Of a DNA stretch of 21,078 nt, positions 7,306 through 13,803 are shown piece after piece. The notes under the pieces were generated by a model. That model was not told the origin of the DNA and did not search any database. It saw only the letters and a list, made by a program, of their open reading frames with translations. The translations under genes and the position numbers were made by a program. The stretch's first letter is position 1. Every line of letters begins with the position of its first letter. Source of the stretch: Bacteroidales bacterium (GTDB lineage: Bacteria > Bacteroidota > Bacteroidia > Bacteroidales > UBA4417). The stretch is from the NCBI GenBank assembly GCA_025350385.1, contig JANXXZ010000554.1, forward strand, positions 1 to 21,078, written 5' to 3'.

Positions 7306-8226
7306 ATGCAAACAATTCTCGGATCAGGCGGTGTAATAGCCATCAATCTTGCATCTGAATTACAAAAATATACTGACAACGTTCGACTGGTAAGCCGCAC
7401 ACCCAGGAGCGTTACCGGCAGGGAAGAATTATTTCCGGCTGATCTTATGGTCAGTGAGCAGGTGATGAATGCTGTAAAAGGTTCAGAAGTAGTTTACCTC
7501 ACTGCGGGGCTGCAATACGATATTAACATTTGGCGGGTACAGTGGCCAACCCTCATGCAAAATGTAATTGATGCCTGCAAAAGCTATGGGGCCAAGCTGG
7601 TGTTTTTTGACAATGTCTATATGTACGGTAAGGTTGAAGGCTGGATGACCGAACAAACACCTTTCAATCCATGCAGCAGGAAAGGAGAAGTGAGAGCCCT
7701 GATTGCACAAATGATACTGGATGAAGTAAACAAAGGTAATCTTACTGCACTTATCGCCCGTTCAGCCGATTTCTATGGACCAAATACATCGAACAGCTTC
7801 CTTAATGTGATGGTGTTCGATAACCTGGCAAAAGGTAAAAGCGCACAACTCATGATGAGTAAAAACCTGAAACACTCTTTTACCTACACGCCTGACGCGG
7901 GCAAGGCAACCGCCCTGCTGGGGAATACTAACTCTGCATGGAACCAGACCTGGCACCTACCTACTGATCATAATGTACTGACTGGGAATGAAATTGTGAA
8001 TCTTGCTGTAAAGGAAACAGGGAGAGCAGCAAAAATCATGGTACTTCCGAAATGGATGATCCGGATGACAGGATTGTTCAACCCTATTGTGGGTGAAAGC
8101 GTTGAAATGCTTTATCAATACGAGTATGATTACCTTTTCGATTCTTCAAAATTCGATAAGGCATTTACATTCAACAAGGTTTTGTATCTTGAAGGGATCA
8201 GAAATATAATAACTTCCGGTCGTTAA
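7306..8226 (+). CDS. NAD(P)-dependent epimerase/dehydratase-family (extended/atypical SDR) protein
   Basis: 306 aa from the ATG at 7306. The frame reaches TTG 7285, but that is the end of the promoter -7 box. The N-terminus is a Rossmann start (TILGSGGVIA, GxxGxxA, residues 3-12), and an Arg after beta-2 (LVSRTP) hints at NADP(H). Further features are VVYLTAG, KLVFFDNVYMYG and LIARSADFYGPN, typical of epimerase/dehydratase SDRs. The usual catalytic YxxxK is not evident: the region after VYMYG reads NPCSRKGEVRALIAQM. It may therefore be a binding or atypical reductase protein, as in atypical SDRs. The substrate is unknown. It is followed after 13 nt by a RibD-C-like gene, suggesting co-transcription. 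Cytoplasmic, no signal peptide. Confidence 0.85.
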   Translation: MQTILGSGGVIAINLASELQKYTDNVRLVSRTPRSVTGREELFPADLMVSEQVMNAVKGSEVVYLTAGLQYDINIWRVQWPTLMQNVIDACKSYGAKLVFFDNVYMYGKVEGWMTEQTPFNPCSRKGEVRALIAQMILDEVNKGNLTALIARSADFYGPNTSNSFLNVMVFDNLAKGKSAQLMMSKNLKHSFTYTPDAGKATALLGNTNSAWNQTWHLPTDHNVLTGNEIVNLAVKETGRAAKIMVLPKWMIRMTGLFNPIVGESVEMLYQYEYDYLFDSSKFDKAFTFNKVLYLEGIRNIITSGR

Positions 8227-8239
8227 CCGGTTCCGGGCT

Positions 8240-8794
8240 ATGGAATTAATAACTCACCCGCGGCGGGTAGTTCTTTATATTGCCGCAAGTCTCGATGGTT
8301 ATATTGCAAAACCAAACGACGACCTGTCTTTTCTAGCTATGGTTGAGCACGAAGGAGAAGATTACGGGTACTCCGACTTCATGAAGACAGTTGACACAGT
8401 GATTATGGGCCGGAAAACCTACGACTGGGTTATGACCCGGGTTCCCAAATTCCCGCACGCTGACTTATGCACCTATATTATTACCCGAACGGCACGGGTT
8501 GCTGAAGGGAATATTAAATTCTATTCCGGAAGCCTGAAGGAATCAGTGGTCCGGCTTAAAGCTGAGAAAGGAAAGAATTTCTCCATCGACGGCGGAGCGG
8601 AAATCGTTCATGAACTTTTGAAAGAACAACTAATTGAAGAGTTTTCTATCTCTATAATTCCTGTTATCCTGGGTGAGGGAATCAGGTTATACCGGGATGG
8701 GTCTCCTGAACACAAACTGAATCTTATTGATTCAAAACACTTTAATAGCGGATTAACTCAACTGCATTACCAGCTTGTTGAAAAAGAAAAGTAA
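8240..8794 (+). CDS. Dihydrofolate-reductase-like / RibD C-terminal domain protein
   Basis: 184 aa. One RibD-C domain covers most of the chain: VVLYIAASLDGYIAKPNDDLSFL near the N-terminus, DTVIMGRKTYDWV in the middle, then YIITRT, FSIDGGAEIVHELLKEQLI and IPVILGEGIRLY. These match the stand-alone YwjB/YyaP-type group of the DHFR superfamily, predicted NAD(P)H-dependent reductases whose substrate is mostly unknown. The length fits this group and is too short for bifunctional RibD. The ATG at 8240 starts 13 nt after the epimerase-like stop, so the two genes likely share a transcript. It is not a classical folA: the RibD-C signature dominates and the folate-site motifs are not recognisable. Confidence 0.87.
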   Translation: MELITHPRRVVLYIAASLDGYIAKPNDDLSFLAMVEHEGEDYGYSDFMKTVDTVIMGRKTYDWVMTRVPKFPHADLCTYIITRTARVAEGNIKFYSGSLKESVVRLKAEKGKNFSIDGGAEIVHELLKEQLIEEFSISIIPVILGEGIRLYRDGSPEHKLNLIDSKHFNSGLTQLHYQLVEKEK

Positions 8795-9229
8795 GGGCAT
8801 GTGAAGAATCAAGAAAGCTAAATCCTTTACTATAGTTTTATCAATTTGATAATTTTGCTGAGTTGAAGAAGTAGATTCAGAATGCTGTCCCATTTGGGTC
8901 CATCTAACTGTGGGCTTCAATGCTTAAAACAGGATAATTCGGCAGTAATTTGCGGCTGGAAGGTCGTTTCTTTTACCTCCTTTTATCATTGCCTTCAGGA
9001 TGTTGATTACATAATTTTATGACTATATACAGGACTAATTACACCTTTGGAGAATATCAGAAGGGCAAGGCATTAATTGTACAAGTATAATTCAGGGAAG
9101 TGATATCTGAAAACTCCCGGGAAATAAATCCATGTTAAAGCTAAAGATACAGTATATACTGATCGAGATTATTTGAGGTAAAAACTCCTGAATAAAACAT
9201 ATTCCTTTATAAATAGGTTCACAGGCATT
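8795..9229. other. 435-nt gene-free gap
   Basis: No supported gene. Visible structures are an AT-rich palindrome at 8838-8852 and a small CCCATTTGGG inverted repeat near 8890-8899. I translated the stretch around 8870-9000 on the minus strand as a possible decayed gene and found no recognisable family. The convergent genes on both sides imply that transcription ends here. Confidence 0.5.
8838..8852. repeat. 15-nt palindrome TTATCAA-T-TTGATAA
   Basis: A perfect 7+1+7 palindrome lies 44 nt after the RibD-C-like stop and is followed by TTTT. It could be a weak terminator hairpin or a protein-binding operator; nothing in the sequence decides between them. Confidence 0.4.
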
Positions 9230-9997
9230 TCATGATTGTTTAAAAAATATTTTAGGGTTTTTGTTTTCTAATTTATCCACCGTAACAAATGTATATCCGG
9301 CTTCTCTTAATTTATCAATAATTAAAGGCAAAGCCCTCACAATAAACATCCTGTCCTCTGTATTGCCAAAATTTGAATCATGAAGTAATATAATATTGCC
9401 GGGTAAAACATTATCAACGATGGCCGATACTATAGAGGGGACATCATAAACTTTATTATCAGCGGTATTGTGATCATTTTTACGAATGTCAACATCCCAT
9501 AAGACAATTACATACCCATGTTGAGTCACACTGTCTTTCTGAACCTGTGAGATCGCACCCCAGGGCGGCCTGAAAAGTTTTTCCGGTGAGCCACAGATAC
9601 TGTCGATGAGCTGCTGAGTCTTATCAATATCTTTTATCACTTTCATAGGAGCCCTTCCGGGTAACCATATGTGTTCAAAGGTATGATTCCCAATTAGATG
9701 ACCTTCAGAAAAAGCCCTTTTAGTAATACCCGGAAACTTCTGGATTCGCTCTCCGATTTCAAAGAAAGTGGCTTTAACACCCTTCTCCGCTAAAATGTCG
9801 AGAATCATGGGTGTATACAACGAATCAGGACCGTCATCAAAAGTAAGCGCAACAGTTTTAGTTTCTGCCTTGTTGTCAGTCAGAGAAGGTATGGTTGTTT
9901 CAGGATCCTTCTTACATCCAAAAGCAAAAATACCTCCCCACAGTGCAATAAAACCGAGTAGTAGAAATTTTCTGTTTGTTACAAAAAAAGTTTTCAT
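9230..9997 (-). CDS. Polysaccharide deacetylase (NodB/CE4 fold), lipoprotein
   Basis: 255 aa. An N-terminal membrane segment ends in a lipobox (IFAFGC, Cys28), followed by KKDPET, so it is probably a lipid-anchored protein in the cell envelope. CE4/NodB motifs are all present: TFDDGPD with Asp54 and Asp55 (motif 1), HTFEH with metal ligands His105 and His109 (motif 2), RPPWG 143-147 (motif 3), LWDVD 166-170 (motif 4) and ILLHD with His206 (motif 5). CE4 enzymes remove N- or O-acetyl groups from chitin-like polymers, peptidoglycan or exopolysaccharide, using Zn2+ or Co2+. Which substrate is used here cannot be told. The gene stands alone between two large gaps, with no neighbouring polysaccharide synthesis genes. 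No clear TAnnTTTG was found upstream. Confidence 0.93.
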   Translation of the reverse strand: MKTFFVTNRKFLLLGFIALWGGIFAFGCKKDPETTIPSLTDNKAETKTVALTFDDGPDSLYTPMILDILAEKGVKATFFEIGERIQKFPGITKRAFSEGHLIGNHTFEHIWLPGRAPMKVIKDIDKTQQLIDSICGSPEKLFRPPWGAISQVQKDSVTQHGYVIVLWDVDIRKNDHNTADNKVYDVPSIVSAIVDNVLPGNIILLHDSNFGNTEDRMFIVRALPLIIDKLREAGYTFVTVDKLENKNPKIFFKQS

Positions 9998-10619
9998 GTG
10001 GTAATTATTCGACTTTTGAAGGTTGGATGGACTACGCTATGAATAGACTAATTAATATTTTCTGCTGTTCTAGTCATTTTCGCTTGGGAAGGATATATCA
10101 TCAGTGGTGGTATTCATCTGGTGTAATCTGATTGAGTACAGAAAGATGCCAGTTATTCATCTTCATACCAATTACCATGTTTTCTTTAAAGTTGAACCGC
10201 TCATACGCACTTTTCAGTTTACGTCAACTTTAATCTGTGCCGGTAAGCAATCATACAGAAAAACACCTGCTAACCTAAGTCATTCGGGAAATAACTCCAA
10301 ACAGAAGTTTTCATCAACCTGCTATTAAAGATACTATAATTTTTACATTTGTAAAACAAGTACAACCATCAATATGTTGCCAGTCTTAACGGTATTTAAC
10401 ATATCTTTTCTTAATCATAGCAGTTTCAGATGTTAATTTCCCTCCTTTTCAAGCAACGTAGTCGGATTAATAATGCATGAAACAATTTTGATTTGTTTCT
10501 AAATGAATAATAATCTTCGCCTACAAATGAGCAAGGCCTGTAAATCTGTCTGTTTCAAAATCAGAATTGAAAATACACTTGAAATTATTGAGTTCCACTG
10601 ACCTTTCTTAAATGTGATC
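9998..10619. other. 622-nt gap with no supported gene
   Basis: This is the largest gene-free stretch in the window. A 74-codon GTG-started frame (10104-10328, +) and a 32-codon ATG frame (10503-10601, +) exist but show no family features or composition that I would trust. The one clear structure is the inverted repeat with an embedded TAnnTTTG box at 10341-10356. A small RNA or unannotated short gene driven from there is possible, unproven. Confidence 0.45.
10341..10356 (+). promoter_or_regulatory. Orphan -7 element inside an inverted repeat (TTTTACA-TT-TGTAAAA)
   Basis: TACATTTG at 10344-10351 matches TAnnTTTG exactly and lies within a perfect 7-2-7 inverted repeat. No -33 TTTG is seen at 19-21 nt. 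The only ATG frame soon downstream is 20 codons long (10374). It may be a regulated promoter of a small RNA, an operator, or chance in AT-rich DNA. Confidence 0.35.
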
Positions 10620-11159
10620 TCACAAGAACAGGAAGAATCCGTTGAAAAAGTAGAAGATGCCCATAATACCCACCACCAGGCTTAAATACCAGACATATTT
10701 CTTCTTTGTTAATGCTGCAATGGATGAGAGAAGTATGGATATCTGCAGGAAAATAACGGCAATACCAAAGGCCGTAGAGTGCAGTTTACAATTATCCCTT
10801 TCGGCTTCATATCCTTTTGCATCTGCCGATATTTTTGCCTTTTCAGTTTCATATTGTTCGATCTTCTTGTTGTAACCGGCTATCCTTTCATTGAAGACTG
10901 ATATTACATCTTTCGAAGTAGCTGATTTGGCAGTCATATCGCGCTGCATTTCAAGATTGCTTTTTTGCATCCCGAAAATATACCCTTTGATGCTTTTTGC
11001 CTGAAAAAAAGCCCATTGATCTGATGCCTTGGTCTGGCTCATGAGTGATTTGTTACTGTATCCGCTTCCCTTAAAAGTGGACAGGGTGGCACAAACAGCT
11101 ATCACCACCGTGGTAATTGCCAGGTAATTGGTCCATTTTTCTTTTTTCTCGTCGGTCAT
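10620..11159 (-). CDS. DUF4337-family membrane protein
   Basis: 179 aa from the ATG at 11157-11159. A TTG six codons upstream (11175-11177) is the end of the promoter box and is not the start. The order of features is a short charged N-terminus (MTDEKKEKW), a membrane helix (about 11-30, LAITTVVIAVCATLST), the conserved region SNKSLMSQTKASDQWAFFQA, and a charged probable coiled coil (about 85-130, rich in Glu/Lys). Two further membrane helices follow (about 132-152 and 158-179). This matches the DUF4337 family, small inner-membrane proteins of unknown function. The gene is monocistronic, with its own promoter and no functional partner nearby. Confidence 0.85.
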   Translation of the reverse strand: MTDEKKEKWTNYLAITTVVIAVCATLSTFKGSGYSNKSLMSQTKASDQWAFFQAKSIKGYIFGMQKSNLEMQRDMTAKSATSKDVISVFNERIAGYNKKIEQYETEKAKISADAKGYEAERDNCKLHSTAFGIAVIFLQISILLSSIAALTKKKYVWYLSLVVGIMGIFYFFNGFFLFL

Positions 11160-11174
11160 AGTTATCGATTTTTG

Positions 11175-11205
11175 CAAAGATAGGTATCACGATATAAAAT
11201 TTCAA
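11175..11205 (-). promoter_or_regulatory. Promoter of the DUF4337 gene (TTG-N20-TATCTTTG)
   Basis: On the minus strand TATCTTTG (11182-11175) is an exact TAnnTTTG element. TTG (11205-11203) lies 20 nt upstream, the spacing of the Bacteroidota -33/-7 promoter. The ATG is 15 nt downstream, so the leader would be very short. Confidence 0.72.
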
Positions 11206-11459
11206 CATGAATTCATTCATATTGTCAGCATCAACCATCCTTTTTTGGTATGATCTTTAGGGTTAATATTCATCTTCTTTTGCAGAAAATTAACTTACTG
11301 ATCATGATTTGTATATCTTCTTTACTTTAACAAGATACTTCAATAAAAGATTTCAATCATCACTTTAATTAACATTCAGTGCAGAATTTCTTTTCCTATA
11401 TTTACCTTCAACTTACTGAAGATGATCAATTAGAAAAATTTGTTCCTGATTCAATCCAA
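11206..11459. other. Divergent intergenic region
   Basis: AT-rich spacer between the DUF4337 promoter and the GNAT gene. A near-consensus -7 box TATATTTA (11397-11404, + strand, one mismatch) could serve the GNAT gene. Nothing else is recognised. The GTG at 11379 that opens the longer GNAT frame lies upstream of this box, which argues against it as the start. Confidence 0.4.
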
Positions 11460-12008
11460 ATGAAAAACATGAGTTTCAAGCCTTTTCCGCGGTTAACTTC
11501 GGAGCGGCTGGTATTGCGGCCTTTAGTAATCGGAGATGCAGATGAAATATTATTTCTGCGTTCCGACGATTTAGTTAACAGGTACCTTGACAGGTTGAAA
11601 TCAACAAGCATTGAAGAAGCCAGGAATTTTATCAGGAAAATCGAAAAAGGAATTGCATCAGATGAATGGATTTATTGGGCAATTACGCTAAAAAATGAGA
11701 AAAAACTTATAGGGACAATCTGTCTCTTCAATATTTCCAAAGAAAATAACAGCGCCGAAATCGGGTTTGAATTGCATCCTGATTACCATGGAAAAGGGAT
11801 TATGCAGGAAGCCTTTTCAGTGATCCTGGCATATGGATTTGAAAGGTTAAACCTGGATGGTATTGCAGCTTTCGCTCATGCCGACAATGAAAAATCAATT
11901 ACGCTGCTGAAGAGGAATAACTTTGTTCAGGATACAAATCTAAAATACAGCAAGAAGACTGAATCCGGTGACTTGCTGTGTTTTTATCTAAACCGACAGC
12001 GGCATTGA
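11460..12008 (+). CDS. GNAT-family N-acetyltransferase (RimJ/RimL-type)
   Basis: 182 aa from the ATG at 11460; a second ATG at 11469 is equally possible. Family features are RLTSERLVLRPL at the N-terminus, typical of the Acetyltransf_3 (RimJ/RimL) group, then WAITLKNEKKLIGTICLFN, EIGFELHPDYHGKGIMQEAF and HADNEKSITLLKRNNF. HGKGIM corresponds to the acetyl-CoA pyrophosphate-binding loop. It transfers acetyl from acetyl-CoA to an amino group; the acceptor (ribosomal protein N-terminus, amino acid or small molecule) cannot be read from sequence. Cytoplasmic. It converges on the FKBP gene with a hairpin between them. Confidence 0.88.
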   Translation: MKNMSFKPFPRLTSERLVLRPLVIGDADEILFLRSDDLVNRYLDRLKSTSIEEARNFIRKIEKGIASDEWIYWAITLKNEKKLIGTICLFNISKENNSAEIGFELHPDYHGKGIMQEAFSVILAYGFERLNLDGIAAFAHADNEKSITLLKRNNFVQDTNLKYSKKTESGDLLCFYLNRQRH

Positions 12009-12029
12009 TCCGCAACAGTTCGCGGAATA

Positions 12030-12042
12030 ACCCTTGTAGGGT
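12030..12042 (+). terminator. Small hairpin after the GNAT gene
   Basis: ACCC (12030-12033) and GGGT (12039-12042) form a short stem with a 5-nt loop, 22 nt after the GNAT stop. What follows on the + strand is A-rich rather than T-rich, so its role as a terminator is weak. It may work together with the adjacent hairpin at 12049. Confidence 0.3.
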
Positions 12043-12048
12043 ATAAAA

Positions 12049-12070
12049 AAACCCGGGTTTCTCCGGGCTT
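12049..12070 (-). terminator. Hairpin terminator between convergent genes
   Basis: Read on the minus strand, AAGCCCGG and CCGGGTTT pair (eight pairs, one G-T) around a 6-nt loop, followed by TTTTAT. This is a good intrinsic terminator for the FKBP gene. On the plus strand the same stem has one A-C mismatch and ends in CTTTTC, so it may also stop the GNAT transcript. Confidence 0.75.
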
Positions 12071-12097
12071 TTCAATCAGGAACTTGCGTAAAAGTCT

Positions 12098-12847
12098 TTA
12101 TTTGTTATCGATCACAATCAAATCAACTTCGAAAATAAGCGTAGAGCCGGCAGGGATGGTTCCCATTTTCTTATCACCATACGCAAGATCGGCAGGAATA
12201 TAAAACATATATTTTGCGCCTGGTTTCATGAGTTTCAGACCTTCAGTCCAACCGGGAATAACGGCGTTAAGGGCAAATTCAGCGGGTTGGCCGCGGTCCC
12301 TGGATGAATCGAACACGGTGCCGTCGAGCAAAGTTCCCACATAGTCCACTTCAACCATACTGGTATCCACCGGCGAAATACCCTGGCCTTCTTTGATTAT
12401 TTTATACTGGAGGCCGCTGGGAAGTTCTATTACCCCCTCCTTCTTCTTGTTTTCGGCCAGAAATTCAGCACCCTTTTTACGGTTCGTAACAGATTCCTGT
12501 TGCTCTTTTTCCTGTTTGGCTTTCATCACACCCTGGTTCCAGGCTGTCATAATGGTTTGTATCTGCTCTTTTGTGAATAAGGTATCAACCCCTTTAGTAC
12601 CGGCCTGGATCCCGACATTCATCATGTCATAGTTTACTACCACGTCATTTGTCTTGAAACTCTGGGCAATGTTAGCGCCGATAATATAGCTGATAGTATC
12701 AGTATTATTCTTGAATACCGGTAAGGTGCTTACTATTTCGGTTTCTTTTGACTTCTTGTTTTTTTTGTCTTTTTTCTGGGCAAAAGACATACTTGGAATG
12801 ATCAGAACTGCAGTTAGCAGGATCACAAATAAACTCGGTTTCTTCAT
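12098..12847 (-). CDS. FKBP-type peptidyl-prolyl cis-trans isomerase, exported
   Basis: 249 aa. A signal peptide covers about residues 1-23 (MKKPSLFVILL...MSFA), then a lysine-rich linker (QKKDKKNKKSK). Residues about 48-138 are the helical FKBP N-terminal dimerisation domain (DTISYIIGANIAQSF). Residues about 142-247 are the FKBP domain. Its pocket residues are recognisable: Tyr169, Phe179-Asp180 (DGTVFDSS), Phe191, Val196-Ile197, Trp200 (VIPGWTEGL), Tyr223 (LAYGDK) and Phe239. The organisation is that of FkpA/Mip, periplasmic chaperone-isomerases that help fold exported proteins. The enzyme is expected to be active since the binding residues are kept. The promoter at 12867-12874 gives a very short leader, and a hairpin terminator lies after the stop. 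Confidence 0.94.
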   Translation of the reverse strand: MKKPSLFVILLTAVLIIPSMSFAQKKDKKNKKSKETEIVSTLPVFKNNTDTISYIIGANIAQSFKTNDVVVNYDMMNVGIQAGTKGVDTLFTKEQIQTIMTAWNQGVMKAKQEKEQQESVTNRKKGAEFLAENKKKEGVIELPSGLQYKIIKEGQGISPVDTSMVEVDYVGTLLDGTVFDSSRDRGQPAEFALNAVIPGWTEGLKLMKPGAKYMFYIPADLAYGDKKMGTIPAGSTLIFEVDLIVIDNK

Positions 12848-12866
12848 ATTCTGGTTTTAAGTTTGG

Positions 12867-12874
12867 CAAAAATA
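12867..12874 (-). promoter_or_regulatory. -7 element of the FKBP gene (TATTTTTG)
   Basis: On the minus strand TATTTTTG (12874-12867) matches TAnnTTTG exactly, 19 nt before the ATG. No TTG is visible at the -33 position. Confidence 0.55.
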
Positions 12875-12925
12875 GAAAATTTGAAATTGATAGCATATTA
12901 AAAGTTGTTAAATCGCGATGAATAG

Positions 12926-12978
12926 CTGGAGAAAGATTGGAAGCCCGGAGCCGGAATTCCGAATCAGAATATCAAAGA
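12926..12978. repeat. GGAAGCCCGGAGCCGGAA-type low-complexity run
   Basis: In the 169-nt gap between the exonuclease stop and the FKBP start, the plus strand reads as short variants of GGAA, GCCCGG, GCCGGAA and TTCCGAAT, including a CCGGAATTCCG near-palindrome. No coding frame is supported. It resembles the other word-like intergenic repeats but carries its own motif. Confidence 0.5.
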
Positions 12979-13016
12979 CATAATTGATGGATATATTTTA
13001 TTGCTTATTCCAATTC

Positions 13017-13727
13017 TCATTCAACAATAATCACCAAATCTGCCGGAATGAGCGCTTCGCCCCTGTACCTGCGGAAAATCTGGGCAACGGTGAGTACATC
13101 CTTTCCGCAATAGGCAACAATCCTTTTCAGGTCGTGTTCCTTCCAATATACCTCTCCTACCATACTCCCGTCAATATCATTTTTGGGAGTCTCTATATCA
13201 AATATGGCCGCCAGCAGTTCGAGAGAGGTATAGCTTTTATAATCACCGAATTTCCATAACTCCATGGTATCCAAATGGTTCACTTCCCATGGCTTTTTCC
13301 CTGCCATATCAAGTATAGCCGGAACTTTAATGCCATTTATAAGCATTCGCCTTGTCATAAAAGGAAAATCGAACTCCTTGCCGTTGTGGGCACAAAGCAA
13401 ATGCTCCGGTTTATTATAATGACCCGAAAGCATAACTGCAAAATCAGTCAGCAACCGGGTTTCATCATCTCCCGAATAGGATTTAATCCTGAATTCACCA
13501 TTACGGAAATATCCAACCGAAATACAGATGATTTTCCCAAACTCGGCATATATTCCTGCCCTGCCATACAGTATCTCCGGGGTGTCCGTATCATTCAGCC
13601 TGATACGTTCCGATTTTTTATCCCATAATTTCAGCATCCTGCTGTTTAGTCCCGAATATTCAGGTGTTGCAGGAACGGTTTCAATATCCAGGAAAAGGAT
13701 ATTTTCAATTTTAATGTTTTCTAGCAT
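13017..13727 (-). CDS. Predicted 3'-5' exonuclease of the PolB-like DEDDy group (DNA_pol_B_exo2)
   Basis: 236 aa from the ATG at 13725-13727; the frame can be extended two codons to a TTG. Exo motifs: Exo I FLDIETVPA with Asp14 and Glu16, Exo II CAHNGKEFDFPFM with Asp120, and Exo III IVAYCGKDV with Tyr206 and Asp210, the YxxxD pattern of DEDDy nucleases. Also typical are HLDTMELWKFGDYKSYTSLELLA and the C-terminal VLTVAQIFRRY. Such stand-alone proteins in Bacteroidota are predicted metal-dependent 3'-5' exonucleases, cytoplasmic. The biological role (repair or RNA/DNA turnover) is not established. The gene is divergent from the lipoprotein at 13804 across 76 nt. Confidence 0.9.
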   Translation of the reverse strand: MLENIKIENILFLDIETVPATPEYSGLNSRMLKLWDKKSERIRLNDTDTPEILYGRAGIYAEFGKIICISVGYFRNGEFRIKSYSGDDETRLLTDFAVMLSGHYNKPEHLLCAHNGKEFDFPFMTRRMLINGIKVPAILDMAGKKPWEVNHLDTMELWKFGDYKSYTSLELLAAIFDIETPKNDIDGSMVGEVYWKEHDLKRIVAYCGKDVLTVAQIFRRYRGEALIPADLVIIVE

Positions 13728-13803
13728 AATCAATATATAATAGTGAGAGTTAAAATTATTGAATTTTTTTAAAGTTCACAACGATTAACGGTAATTTTAT
13801 CGG

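Noticed and set aside
7206..7353. Signal-peptide-like translation (KKLLLILIITALTFFCF) upstream of and overlapping the epimerase-like gene in another frame
   Set aside because: The frame has a TAA at 7194-7196 and no ATG, GTG or TTG before the hydrophobic stretch, and it stops soon after entering the next gene. At most it is a decayed remnant; the region also holds the promoter of the real gene.
8870..9000. Possible transposase or insertion-sequence remnant
   Set aside because: Translations on the minus strand gave only short broken frames with no transposase motifs; no terminal inverted repeats or target duplications were seen.
10104..10328. 74-codon GTG-started frame on the plus strand
   Set aside because: No recognisable domain, no clear promoter or start context; the composition looks like chance in AT-rich spacer.
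10503..10601. 32-codon ATG frame (MNNNLRLQMSKACKSVC) on the plus strand
   Set aside because: Too short to support by sequence alone and without homology I recognise; it would need expression or conservation evidence.
11379..11459. Extended GTG start for the GNAT gene
   Set aside because: The added residues do not resemble the family N-terminus, and a near-consensus promoter box at 11397 would lie inside the coding region; the ATG at 11460 fits better.
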